A stretch of 64,000 nucleotides of DNA from Candidatus Cloacimonadota bacterium (lineage in GTDB: Bacteria; Cloacimonadota; Cloacimonadia; Cloacimonadales; Cloacimonadaceae): the NCBI GenBank assembly GCA_012839325.1, contig DUNQ01000125.1:1-64000 (forward strand), written 5' to 3'. This document shows, in pieces, positions 39,220 to 47,666 of this stretch (its first letter is position 1; each line of letters begins with the position of its first letter). Below the pieces are notes generated by a model. It had not been told where the DNA came from. It did no database searches and saw only the letters and a list, made by a program, of their open reading frames with translations. A program made the translations under genes and the position numbers.

Positions 39220-40380
39220 ATGACAGCAGTGCAGAATGAAAATTGTGAGGTCAGGGGCGAATATATATTCACTTCAGAATCTGTATCAGAGGGGCATCCG
39301 GACAAGGTTTGTGATCAGATTTCAGATGCTATATTAGACGCATATTTAAAGGAAGATCCCTTTAGCCGCGTGGCTTGTGAAACTCTTGCAACGAAGAACA
39401 GAGTGGTTCTTTCCGGCGAGATCGCATCACGCGCAGAGGTGGATCACGAAAAGGTGGCGCGAGAAGTTATCAGGAAAATCGGCTACACTGTGCCGCATCT
39501 TAATTTTGATGATAGCTGCGAGATCACGGATCTCTTGCACCAGCAAACCCTTGAACTCAGCGAGAATAAGGGCGCGGGAGATCAGGGGCTGATGTTTGGC
39601 TATGCTTGTTCGCAATGCGAGGCTCTCATGCCGCTTCCCATCGAAGTATCACAGAGTTTGCTCAAGAAGCTTACGGATTTGCGCAAAGATGGAACGCTTC
39701 CCATGCTCTACCCGGATTCCAAGAGTCAGGTGAGCATACGCTATGACGGGCGCGAGCCGAAGAGAATAGAAAATGTGGTAATCTCTACAAATCATAAAGC
39801 TATGAGCGATGCGGAATATGTTGATATGCAAGAGCTCATCACAGAAAAGGTGGTGAAAAAGGTGCTTGCGAGATACTGCGATAAGGGGCTTGATTGCGGC
39901 AATGTGAAGATTCAGATCAATCCTTTGGGACCTTGGTACAATGGCGGTCCTGCGGCGGATACGGGACTCACCGGGCGCAAGATAATAGTCGATACCTACG
40001 GCGGTTGGGCGCCTCATGGCGGTGGTGCGTTTTCCGGCAAGGACCCCACAAAGGTGGATAGAAGCGCTGCATATATGGCGCGGCATATCGCCAAAAGCGT
40101 GGTGGGTAGTGGCCTTGCAAAAGAGTGCATGCTACAGCTCAGCTTTGTGATCGGAGAAATCGAGCCGGTTTCCTTGATGGTGGATACCCAAGGCAGCGGC
40201 ATAGTTCCTGATTCGCAGATAGAAAATATTATCCGGCAAGAATTTGACTTGACAGTAAATGGAATTATCGAATACCTTGATTTACGTAATCCCATCTATT
40301 TCCCTACTGCCGCTTATGGACATTTTGGCATGAATGCCGAAGAAATGAGCTGGGAAAAGATCAAAAAATTAAAGTATTAG
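39220..40380 (+). CDS. metK: S-adenosylmethionine synthetase
   Basis: This 386-residue enzyme makes S-adenosylmethionine from methionine and ATP. I choose ATG 39220 because GGAG (39210-39213) precedes it; an in-frame ATG at 39205 would place that site inside the gene. Signature motifs are SEGHPDKVCDQISDA, GAGDQGLMFGYA and GGGAFSGKDPTKVDRSAAY, which line the active site. Length is normal (about 384 residues in E. coli). The stop is 8 bp before kdsA, so metK may head the long envelope/PTS operon. Confidence 0.97.
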   Translation: MTAVQNENCEVRGEYIFTSESVSEGHPDKVCDQISDAILDAYLKEDPFSRVACETLATKNRVVLSGEIASRAEVDHEKVAREVIRKIGYTVPHLNFDDSCEITDLLHQQTLELSENKGAGDQGLMFGYACSQCEALMPLPIEVSQSLLKKLTDLRKDGTLPMLYPDSKSQVSIRYDGREPKRIENVVISTNHKAMSDAEYVDMQELITEKVVKKVLARYCDKGLDCGNVKIQINPLGPWYNGGPAADTGLTGRKIIVDTYGGWAPHGGGAFSGKDPTKVDRSAAYMARHIAKSVVGSGLAKECMLQLSFVIGEIEPVSLMVDTQGSGIVPDSQIENIIRQEFDLTVNGIIEYLDLRNPIYFPTAAYGHFGMNAEEMSWEKIKKLKY

Positions 40381-40388
40381 GAAGATAA

Positions 40389-41195
40389 ATGACATTATAC
40401 CGCACCTTGCAGGAAGCTGTGCCCTTCTTTGTGATCGCCGGCCCCTGCGTTGTCGAAAAGCGCGAGACTATGTTGCGCACGGCAGAGTTTTTGAAAGAGC
40501 TTTGCCACGGCCTTGATATTCCCTTTGTATTTAAATCCTCATATAAGAAAGCAAATCGTTCGAGCTCGAGCTCATACAGCGGCCCCGGCATGGATGAGGG
40601 GCTGAAGATCTTAGAAGAAATCAAAGATACATTCGAGCTGCCCATCATCAGCGACGTTCATGAAACCATTGAGGTTGCCGCTGCTGCCGAGGTGTGCGAC
40701 ATCCTGCAGATCCCGGCTTTCTTGGCGCGACAGACGGAGCTCATCCGCACGGCCGCGAGAAGCGGGAAGATCATCAACATGAAAAAGGGACAATTTATGG
40801 CGCCGGAAGATATGAAAGCGGCGAGCGAGAAGGCGCATGAATGCGGGAATGATAAGATCTTACTCACGGAGCGCGGCAGCTGTTTTGGCTATCACAATCT
40901 CGTGGTGGACTTCCGCGGATTTGCCATTATGCAAGAGATCGGCTATCCCGTGGTCTATGACCTCACTCACTCTCTGCAAAGGCCTACCAGCGGAGTAGCT
41001 ACGGGCGGGAATCCTGAGTTTGCGCCTATGATGGCAAAGGCGGCGATGGCTACGGGAGTGGTGAAAGGGCTCTTTTTGGAGTGTCATCCCGAGCCTAAAA
41101 AGGGGCTTAGCGATGCCTCTACTATGTTGGATTTTAATCAGGTGGAATCAATATTAAAAAGCTGCGTCCGTATTACGAATGCAGCAAAGGAATAA
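40389..41195 (+). CDS. kdsA: 3-deoxy-8-phosphooctulonate (Kdo-8-P) synthase
   Basis: This 268-residue TIM-barrel enzyme condenses arabinose 5-phosphate with phosphoenolpyruvate to give Kdo 8-phosphate. Motifs include AGPCVVEKRE, FKSSYKKANRSS, PIISDVHE, LQIPAFLARQTEL and FDLTHSLQRP-like YDLTHSLQRPTSG. Asn/Cys usage at the N-terminal metal position (GPCVVE) suggests the metal-dependent class, but this is tentative. GGAAGA in the metK-kdsA junction is the likely ribosome binding site. KdsD at 5197 supplies its substrate and KdsC follows immediately. Confidence 0.96.
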   Translation: MTLYRTLQEAVPFFVIAGPCVVEKRETMLRTAEFLKELCHGLDIPFVFKSSYKKANRSSSSSYSGPGMDEGLKILEEIKDTFELPIISDVHETIEVAAAAEVCDILQIPAFLARQTELIRTAARSGKIINMKKGQFMAPEDMKAASEKAHECGNDKILLTERGSCFGYHNLVVDFRGFAIMQEIGYPVVYDLTHSLQRPTSGVATGGNPEFAPMMAKAAMATGVVKGLFLECHPEPKKGLSDASTMLDFNQVESILKSCVRITNAAKE

Positions 41196-41202
41196 AATAC
41201 AA

Positions 41203-41769
41203 GTGAAAGAATATTTTAAGAAGCCGGTGAAGGCGAATGTGGATTGGCAAAAGATCAAATTGATGGTCTTTGATTGTGATGGAATCTTTAGCGACGGGCG
41301 TATTATCTATGGCTCCGAAGGGCTTGAAATCAAAGAGTTTGACGCTGTGGACGGCATGGGACTCATGCTACTGAGGCGCACGGATATGATTTCTGCCATC
41401 ATCACGGGCAGAAGCAGTGAGGCCGTGGCTCGGCGCGCAAAAGACCTCAGAATCGAGCACGTCTATCAAGGAATTTCGAACAAGAAAAAATGTCTGAAAG
41501 AGCTGCTTGATAAGCTGGGCTTAGGCTATGAAAATGCTGTGTATATGGGTGATGATTGGAACGATGTGCATTGCATGAGAAGCGTGGCTTTTTCCATCGC
41601 TCCGGCGAACGCGCTGCCTGAAATTCAGGAGAATGCCGATCATGTTTTAAACAAAAGCGGCGGTCATGGTGCGGTTCGCGAAGCCATCAGCTATGTTTTG
41701 GGCAAAAAAGGCGAATATAAAAAAGCAATTAAGAAATATCTGACGGAAGTGGATTGGAATGAGGATTAA
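41203..41769 (+). CDS. kdsC: Kdo-8-phosphate phosphatase (HAD family)
   Basis: This HAD-type phosphatase removes phosphate from Kdo 8-phosphate. The nucleophile and acid are in MVFDCDGIFSDG, the Thr/Ser motif in SAIITGRSSEA and the final acidic motif in YMGDDWNDVHCM, with no cap domain, as in KdsC. The start is uncertain. GTG 41203 has AAAGGA at 41186-41191 and gives 188 residues. ATG 41179 overlaps the end of kdsA, has no visible ribosome binding site and gives 196. The C-terminal GGHGAVREAISYVL is typical of the family. It overlaps lptC by 11 bp. Confidence 0.93.
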   Translation: MKEYFKKPVKANVDWQKIKLMVFDCDGIFSDGRIIYGSEGLEIKEFDAVDGMGLMLLRRTDMISAIITGRSSEAVARRAKDLRIEHVYQGISNKKKCLKELLDKLGLGYENAVYMGDDWNDVHCMRSVAFSIAPANALPEIQENADHVLNKSGGHGAVREAISYVLGKKGEYKKAIKKYLTEVDWNED

Positions 41770-42352
41770 TCGCCGTCTTGCCAGTGGTATAGCTCAATCT
41801 TTTGTGAGGTTGAAGCTTATCGGCATGATGGTGTTTATTCTGCTTTTAGGGCTTTGGGGATGCTCCGAAGATGCGCTGAAAAGCGAGACCGGCACTCTGG
41901 GCAGAGGCATCCCGGATGAGATTTCCAAAAATGTAAAGCTCAGAGAATATGATGAAGGCGCTCTGGATTATGTGATCGAAGCCGGAGAGATTCAGCGCTA
42001 TAGCAATCGCAGGATGCTCTATGGATATAAGGTTCAGCTTTCCTCATATAATAAAGATGGCAGCCTAAACTCCGTGATAACAGCGGATAGCACAACGGTT
42101 GACGATGCGCGCAATATCATCATCGCCGGTGGAAAAGTGAAGCTGAAAACCCCTGAAGCCGAGGTGCATACCGAGAAGATGGTCTGGGATAGAAATATTG
42201 ATGAGATCTTCGTGCCTACGGCGGTGACGCTGTATAGAGCCGGGGATGTGCTTCGAGGTAATAGCCTAAGGACAGATAGCAGGCTCGGCTTTGTGGAGAT
42301 GGACGCCGTCTCCGCTGAGGGATATTTTGATGAAGAAGAGTTTACTTGGTAG
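41759..42352 (+). CDS. lptC: LptC-like LPS transport protein (possible lipoprotein)
   Basis: This 197-residue protein has an N-terminal hydrophobic segment ending LLLGLWGC, so Cys35 could be a lipobox cysteine in place of the usual transmembrane anchor of LptC. The rest is the OstA/LptC beta-jellyroll: YGYKVQLSSYNKDG, VITADSTTVDD and DRNIDEIFVPTAVTLYR. It is expected to pass LPS from LptB2FG to the LptA bridge. It overlaps kdsC by 11 bp and the lptA-like gene by 23 bp. An internal start at Met23 is possible. Confidence 0.85.
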   Translation: MRINRRLASGIAQSFVRLKLIGMMVFILLLGLWGCSEDALKSETGTLGRGIPDEISKNVKLREYDEGALDYVIEAGEIQRYSNRRMLYGYKVQLSSYNKDGSLNSVITADSTTVDDARNIIIAGGKVKLKTPEAEVHTEKMVWDRNIDEIFVPTAVTLYRAGDVLRGNSLRTDSRLGFVEMDAVSAEGYFDEEEFTW

Positions 42353-43409
42353 TCTGATCCTGCTTTTGGGGCTGCTTTGGGCGCAAAACCCTCAGAGGGA
42401 GAAGTTTCAGCTGGTTCATGCGGATAAGCTCTATCTGAGCAATACCGCGATGGGGCAGATCTTGGAGCTCACCGGAAGGGTCAATTTCTTTTATGGTGAT
42501 ACAGAGTTTAGCGGGCATCGTGCGCTCATCCTGGATGCTCAGAAGATTGCGCGGCTAAGCGGAAACGTGGTAGTGCAAAATGATTCTCTGCATCTCAGGG
42601 CGGATTCGCTGGCATATTATCGCAAGAGTGAAATTATAAATCTGGGCGGCAGGGCAAAGATCACTCAGCATAGAAAGGACGCTCCGCAGCGTTGGATGCA
42701 GGGGGATCATGCCATCTATGATATGGATAAGGATCAATTTACAGCCTGGGGAAGGGTGAAGGCCTTCGACGAAGAAGAGCATGCTCATATAGATTGCGGA
42801 TATGGATTTTGGGATAGAAAGAAGGGTTATAGCTATCTTTTGGAAGAGCCGGAGGTGAGGGTTGGGGATCCCGAAAATCTGCGCATCAAGGCAGATAAGA
42901 TGGAGCTTTTTGAGGAAGATAGGAGCCTGGTGGCAAGCTTTAATGTGAATAGTTTTCATCAGGACTATCGCGTGACCAGCGACTTTTTGATATATTTTGA
43001 TAAAGAGGAGAAGGCGGTGTTCTTGGGTCAGCCGAGGTTTGAGAACGATTTTGCGCTTGCCAGTGCTGAGGAATTTCACCTATATTTTGAGGATGGCGAG
43101 GTAAGCCGTGCGGTCTTGGCAGATTCGTCTTTGGTGTATTTTGCACCCGAGGAGGGGGAGGAGAAGGTCAATTGGGTAAAAGCCTCTAATATTGAGCTGA
43201 CATTTGGGGATGGAAAGATCTTGGATTTCATCGCAGACAGCGAGGTGTCTTACTACTTTCAGCAGGATAAAGACGAGAAAAAAGACTATTTTGAAAATAG
43301 AGCCGAGGGGGAGAGCCTCAAGGCTAAGTTTGATTCAGATAATAAATTAGAGCTTATGGATATGAGCGGAAGAATACGCGGCACTTATGTTTTTGAGAAT
43401 GATTCTTGA
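42330..43409 (+). CDS. lptA: OstA/LptA-like periplasmic LPS-bridge protein, long form
   Basis: This 359-residue protein has a signal peptide (MKKSLLGSLILLLGLLWAQ) followed by OstA-like beta repeats: LYLSNTAMGQILELTGRVNFFYGD, AQKIARLSGNVVVQ and INLGGRAKITQ. It is about twice the length of E. coli LptA (185 residues) and lacks the large barrel of LptD, so it may be a longer periplasmic bridge or a fused double LptA. The start is ATG 42330, with GAGG at 42317-42320, inside the lptC end. lptB follows 32 bp later. Confidence 0.82.
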   Translation: MKKSLLGSLILLLGLLWAQNPQREKFQLVHADKLYLSNTAMGQILELTGRVNFFYGDTEFSGHRALILDAQKIARLSGNVVVQNDSLHLRADSLAYYRKSEIINLGGRAKITQHRKDAPQRWMQGDHAIYDMDKDQFTAWGRVKAFDEEEHAHIDCGYGFWDRKKGYSYLLEEPEVRVGDPENLRIKADKMELFEEDRSLVASFNVNSFHQDYRVTSDFLIYFDKEEKAVFLGQPRFENDFALASAEEFHLYFEDGEVSRAVLADSSLVYFAPEEGEEKVNWVKASNIELTFGDGKILDFIADSEVSYYFQQDKDEKKDYFENRAEGESLKAKFDSDNKLELMDMSGRIRGTYVFENDS

Positions 43410-43441
43410 CAGAAATGTGCCTTTGATTTAGGTTAAAGATT

Positions 43442-44188
43442 ATGGAATTGCACACAATAAAAGCGAAAAACTTGGTTAAGATTTATGGCAAGAGAACTGT
43501 GGTAAATAACCTCAGTCTTGAGATGAATCAGGGGGAAGTCGTTGGCATATTGGGTCCGAATGGCGCCGGTAAGACCACCACTTTCTATATGATCATCGGG
43601 CTGGCAAAGCCGAATAAAGGCAGCGTTTGGCTAAATGAAACCGAGATCACGCGCAAGCCGATGTATCAGAGAGCGCGCATGGGGCTGGGATATCTGGCGC
43701 AGGCGCCGTCCATCTTTGCAAAGCTGAGCGTGGAAGATAACGTGATGGCAATTCTGGAAACCCTAAAGATCCCGCGAGCAGAGCGTAAACATCGTCTTGA
43801 AGAGGCTCTTGAAGAACTCAACCTCAGCAAGCTCGCCAAGCAAAAGGCATACACTCTCTCCGGCGGGGAAAGACGTAAATTAGAAATCACGCGTGCGCTG
43901 GTAACAAACCCCACCTTTATCTTTATGGATGAACCCTTTGCGGGGGTGGATCCCATCGCTGTGGCAGATATTCAGGATATCATAGGAAAGCTCAGGGAAA
44001 AGAATATCGGCGTGATGATTACGGATCATAATGTAATTGAGACTTTGAAAATCGTGAACCGAGCTTATATTATATATGAAGGTAAGATTATCGTTTCCGG
44101 CACGTCGCAGGAATTGATCAATGATGAAGAAGCTAAACGCCTATATTTGGGGGAAAGGTTTACGATGAGTCCTTTTGAAGAAAGATGA
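43442..44188 (+). CDS. lptB: LPS export ABC transporter ATPase LptB
   Basis: This 248-residue cytoplasmic ATPase powers LPS extraction together with LptF and LptG (16733-19146). It has Walker A GPNGAGKTT, signature LSGGERRK, Walker B FIFMDEPFAGVDPIAV and the H-loop ITDHNVIETL. The match with E. coli LptB is close along the whole length. The stop overlaps the rpoN start by ATGA, the same gene order as in many proteobacteria. Confidence 0.96.
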   Translation: MELHTIKAKNLVKIYGKRTVVNNLSLEMNQGEVVGILGPNGAGKTTTFYMIIGLAKPNKGSVWLNETEITRKPMYQRARMGLGYLAQAPSIFAKLSVEDNVMAILETLKIPRAERKHRLEEALEELNLSKLAKQKAYTLSGGERRKLEITRALVTNPTFIFMDEPFAGVDPIAVADIQDIIGKLREKNIGVMITDHNVIETLKIVNRAYIIYEGKIIVSGTSQELINDEEAKRLYLGERFTMSPFEER

Positions 44189-45645
44189 GTAGAATAAGTC
44201 AGAATGTCTCCTTGAAGGTCAAGCAAGAGCTTGCGCTCAGACCAAAGATCTTGCAGTCGCTCAAGATGCTTGCGCTTCCGGTTTTGGAGCTGGAAAGCTA
44301 TATCAAGCAAGAGCTTCAGCAGAATCCTTTGCTGGAACTGCGTGAAGAAAAAGAAGGCGATGAAAGGATGGAGACAGATGAGCCAATCACCGAAAGCGAT
44401 GCCTCGCAAGATGATGCAGATGGTGATAACGAGATGGACGACACGGTTGATGAGGCAAAGAAGCTCACCGAGATCTTGGATCAATGGAGTGAATTTCACT
44501 ATCATAGCGGTTCGGGATCAGTCTCAGAGCGTGATAACGAGAGAATCGAGCCCATCATTCGCTATGAACGCAGCGGCAAAGAGAAGTATTTTGAGCAGCT
44601 CTATCCCCTCAAACTCAAAGATGAAGAGATGGATTTTATCACTGAATTGGTAGATAGTTGTGATTCTTATGGCTTCTTGCCGGAGGATTATGATATCACC
44701 GCTGCGGGTAAGAGGTTCGGGCTGAGTGCGCGTCGCAGTGAAGAGCTTCATCAGATAACGCTCAGTGCGTGGCCAAAGGGTATCACGGCGCGTAATATCT
44801 CTGAGTGTCTCGTAGCTCAATTGGATGAAAAACAAAGGGAAAACGAGATCATATTAGGCATGGTGAGTGAGCATTTTGATGACCTCATACACAGACGCTA
44901 TCAGAAAATAGCTTCTTTCTATGGGGTTGCGCCGGAGGTGATCTTCAGTTATAAAGATCAGGTCTCGAAGCTGGATCCCAAGCCGGGGCTCAGGATACTT
45001 GGCAGCAACGCAGCTTATGTATATCCCGATGTGACGCTCAAGCTCATCGATGGCAGATATGAAGTCATTATAAACGATAGCGTTACGCCCAATATCATCA
45101 TCAGTCCGCGCTATAGACAGATGATCAATCGCGGATATTTCGATAGAGAAACTACTTCATACGTGCGGGAACGCATCAATAGTGCAAAGTTTCTCATCAA
45201 GTCTATATATATGAGAATGAAGACCTTGGAGCAAGTCTCGCGCTCTATAATCAAGCATCAGCAAGATTTCTTTTATAAGGGCAGCGGGATCATTCACTCG
45301 CTCACTTATAGCACTATCGCGCAGGATGTGGGCAAAAGTGAATCCACCATCAGCCGCGTGGTGAAACATAAGTATGTGGAAACTCCTTACGGCGTTTATG
45401 CTTTCAGGGATTTCTTTACTTCCACGGCGGGGCGTGATGATAACTTTGAATCCATTTCCAGGCACAAGGTCAAGAACCATATCATCCGCCTGATCGATGC
45501 GGAAGATAAGACAAAGCCGCATTCTGATCAGGAAATTGTGGAATTGCTCAAAGAAGAAGGGCTGAATGTTTCGCGTAGGATAGTGAATAAATATCGTGAT
45601 GAAATGGGCATTCTCAATAGCAGGTTAAGAAAAATACAGAGGTAA
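44185..45645 (+). CDS. rpoN: RNA polymerase sigma-54 factor
   Basis: This 486-residue sigma factor recognises -24/-12 promoters and needs enhancer-binding activators. The N-terminal activator region (SLKVKQELALRPKILQSLKML) is Gln/Leu-rich and followed by an acidic linker. The core-binding region fills the middle. The C-terminal helix-turn-helix and RpoN box (VSRRIVNKYRDEMGI) bind the -24 element. It is coupled to lptB by 4 bp and followed 6 bp later by lpdA. No sigma-54 activator is in the window. Confidence 0.96.
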   Translation: MSRISQNVSLKVKQELALRPKILQSLKMLALPVLELESYIKQELQQNPLLELREEKEGDERMETDEPITESDASQDDADGDNEMDDTVDEAKKLTEILDQWSEFHYHSGSGSVSERDNERIEPIIRYERSGKEKYFEQLYPLKLKDEEMDFITELVDSCDSYGFLPEDYDITAAGKRFGLSARRSEELHQITLSAWPKGITARNISECLVAQLDEKQRENEIILGMVSEHFDDLIHRRYQKIASFYGVAPEVIFSYKDQVSKLDPKPGLRILGSNAAYVYPDVTLKLIDGRYEVIINDSVTPNIIISPRYRQMINRGYFDRETTSYVRERINSAKFLIKSIYMRMKTLEQVSRSIIKHQQDFFYKGSGIIHSLTYSTIAQDVGKSESTISRVVKHKYVETPYGVYAFRDFFTSTAGRDDNFESISRHKVKNHIIRLIDAEDKTKPHSDQEIVELLKEEGLNVSRRIVNKYRDEMGILNSRLRKIQR

Positions 45646-45651
45646 TAAAGA

Positions 45652-47052
45652 GTGGAAAACTACAATGTTTTAGTAATTGGCGGAGGTCCCGGCGGCTATG
45701 AAACAGCTATCCGATTGTCTCAGCTGGGTCTGACCGTCGCAGTTTTCGAAAAAGAAAGAATAGGCGGAGTGTGCCTGAATAAAGGCTGCATCCCCACCAA
45801 AGCATTAGTCAAAAGCGCGGAACTCGTGCGCGAAATCAGAACGTCAAAAGAATATGGCTTGCCCGAGATGGATGTGAGCCCGGAGCTTGCTCCCATCATT
45901 GAGCGCAAAAATAAGATTGTCGATCAGCTTGTAGGCGGAATTGAGTTCCTTTATCGCAAGCGTAAGATCCCGATAATTGGTAGTGCCGCTGTCTCTATTG
46001 AGAAGAAAGAAGATGGCTTCATAGTCGCTTCCGCGGATGGGGAGAGCTACCAAAGTAAATATGTCATCATCGCCACGGGAAGCACTCATAAGAGCCTGCC
46101 GGGGATAGAGATAGATGAAGTTGATATCATGTCTTCCACGGGCATACTTGATATGCAAGAGCTGCCCGAGAGCCTTGCCATCGTTGGCGGGGGAGTGATA
46201 GGTTGTGAATTTGCCTCTATCTACAGAGCCTTGGGCGTGGAAGTAAGCATCATTGAGTTTCTCCCGCGTCTCGTAGCGCTTGAGGATCAAGAGGTCTCGC
46301 GTCGCCTTACCACCGCTTTCAGGAAAGAAAAAGTCAAGATTCATACCGGCGTGGGCGTGGAAAGCATAGCTAAAGATGGCGATATGCTCACCTTAAAGCT
46401 CTCGAACGAAAAAGAATTGCAGGCGGAAAAGGTCTTGCTCTCTGTGGGACGTCAGCCCGTCTTTGATATTGAAACCAAAGGCTTTGAGCTCGAGATGGAG
46501 CGCGGTGCAATCGTGATTGACGATAAGATGCAAAGCTCAGTGGAAGGCATTTACGCCATCGGTGATGTGACTGCAAAATTGCAGCTTGCACACACTGCAT
46601 CCAAGCAGGGGCTCTATGCAGCTCAGGAGATTGCCGCTCTCGAAGGCAAAGCAAAAGCATACGATTTTAAATTAGATTATATAAACATCCCTCGGGTCAC
46701 ATTTACGAACCCCGAGATCGGCTCCGTGGGTTATAACGAAGCGGAAGCCAAGGAACTATTCGGTGAGATAGTGGTGGGCAAATTCCCGTTCACAGCCAGC
46801 GGAAAAGCCCTCACGATGTCTGCAACCCATGGCTTTGTAAAGACCATCGCCCGTCAAGATACAGGCGAAATAGTGGGTATGCACATTTTGGGCCCACAAG
46901 CAGCTGAGCTCATCGCTCAGGGTGCCATCATGATCTCACAAAAGATGAAGGCAGAATCCATTGAAGACATAGTCTTCGCTCATCCCACCCTTTCAGAATC
47001 CATAATGGAATCGGTGGAGGATCTTGCCCAAATATCTATTCACAAGATATAA
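45652..47052 (+). CDS. lpdA: Dihydrolipoamide dehydrogenase
   Basis: This 466-residue flavoprotein reoxidises lipoamide in 2-oxoacid dehydrogenase or glycine cleavage complexes. The FAD site is VIGGGPGGYETAIR, the redox disulfide is Cys41-Cys46 in GGVCLNKGCIPTK, the NAD site is IVGGGVIGCEFAS, the second FAD site AIGDVT, and the dimer-interface His-Glu is in FAHPTLSE. The start is GTG 45652. Its position between rpoN and hpf, where proteobacteria have no such gene, is unusual. No dehydrogenase E1/E2 gene is nearby. Confidence 0.94.
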   Translation: MENYNVLVIGGGPGGYETAIRLSQLGLTVAVFEKERIGGVCLNKGCIPTKALVKSAELVREIRTSKEYGLPEMDVSPELAPIIERKNKIVDQLVGGIEFLYRKRKIPIIGSAAVSIEKKEDGFIVASADGESYQSKYVIIATGSTHKSLPGIEIDEVDIMSSTGILDMQELPESLAIVGGGVIGCEFASIYRALGVEVSIIEFLPRLVALEDQEVSRRLTTAFRKEKVKIHTGVGVESIAKDGDMLTLKLSNEKELQAEKVLLSVGRQPVFDIETKGFELEMERGAIVIDDKMQSSVEGIYAIGDVTAKLQLAHTASKQGLYAAQEIAALEGKAKAYDFKLDYINIPRVTFTNPEIGSVGYNEAEAKELFGEIVVGKFPFTASGKALTMSATHGFVKTIARQDTGEIVGMHILGPQAAELIAQGAIMISQKMKAESIEDIVFAHPTLSESIMESVEDLAQISIHKI

Positions 47053-47064
47053 CAGGAGGAAAAC

Positions 47065-47601
47065 ATGCAAATTACGATTACAGCCCGCCATTTCGAGCTT
47101 ACCAAAGCCATACGGGATTATGTGGAAAACTCATGTCTGAAGATGAAGAAATACTTCGACCAAATCATAACCATCCATGTAACGCTCTCACTTGAAAATA
47201 GCCGTAACCTCTGTGAACTCTCGATGCATGTCGGCAAGTTTAGCGTACAGGCTCAAGCAGAAGAAATGGATATGTATCTCACAATCGACACTGCTTTAGA
47301 TAGATTGGAAGCTCAGATAAAGAAGCTGAAAGATAGAGTGTCCGACCACCAAAAACGCGCTCTGAAAGACCAGTTTTCGAGCTTTTCGCGTGCCTCTGAA
47401 ATCACTAAAGATAAAGGTGCCAGAGCTCAGAGAACCATTCGCACAAAGCGCGTAATCACCGAAGGCATGGACGTTAGAGATGCCATGGAAAGGGTGGATG
47501 AAAGTAAAGAAGACTTCTTGATCTTTAGAAATATCGAAACTGATCGCATCAACGTGTTGGTGAAAAAAGACAATAACAATTACAAGCTTTTTGAACCGTA
47601 A
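47065..47601 (+). CDS. hpf: Ribosome hibernation promoting factor, long form
   Basis: This 178-residue protein has an N-terminal YfiA/HPF fold (QITITARHFELTKAIRDYVE, residues 1-100) that binds the 30S decoding centre. A C-terminal dimerisation domain (about 120-178, MDVRDAMERVDESKEDFLIFRN) drives 100S ribosome formation. The long form is typical outside gammaproteobacteria. GGAGG precedes the start. Its place near rpoN is conserved in many bacteria. Confidence 0.94.
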   Translation: MQITITARHFELTKAIRDYVENSCLKMKKYFDQIITIHVTLSLENSRNLCELSMHVGKFSVQAQAEEMDMYLTIDTALDRLEAQIKKLKDRVSDHQKRALKDQFSSFSRASEITKDKGARAQRTIRTKRVITEGMDVRDAMERVDESKEDFLIFRNIETDRINVLVKKDNNNYKLFEP

Positions 47602-47615
47602 TCTATAACAAAAAA

Positions 47616-47638
47616 AGGGGAAGCAAAACGCTTCCCCT
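47616..47638 (-). terminator. Terminator-shaped hairpin between hpf and hprK, T tract on the minus strand
   Basis: AGGGGAAGC (47616-47624) pairs perfectly with GCTTCCCCT (47630-47638) around AAAAC. A run of A precedes it on the plus strand, so the U tract would be on minus-strand RNA; downstream on the plus strand there is no T run. It may be an mRNA-processing or stability hairpin for hpf, or a terminator for antisense transcription. Confidence 0.55.
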
Positions 47639-47666
47639 GCATCTTTAACCCAAGTCAAGGATAGTC

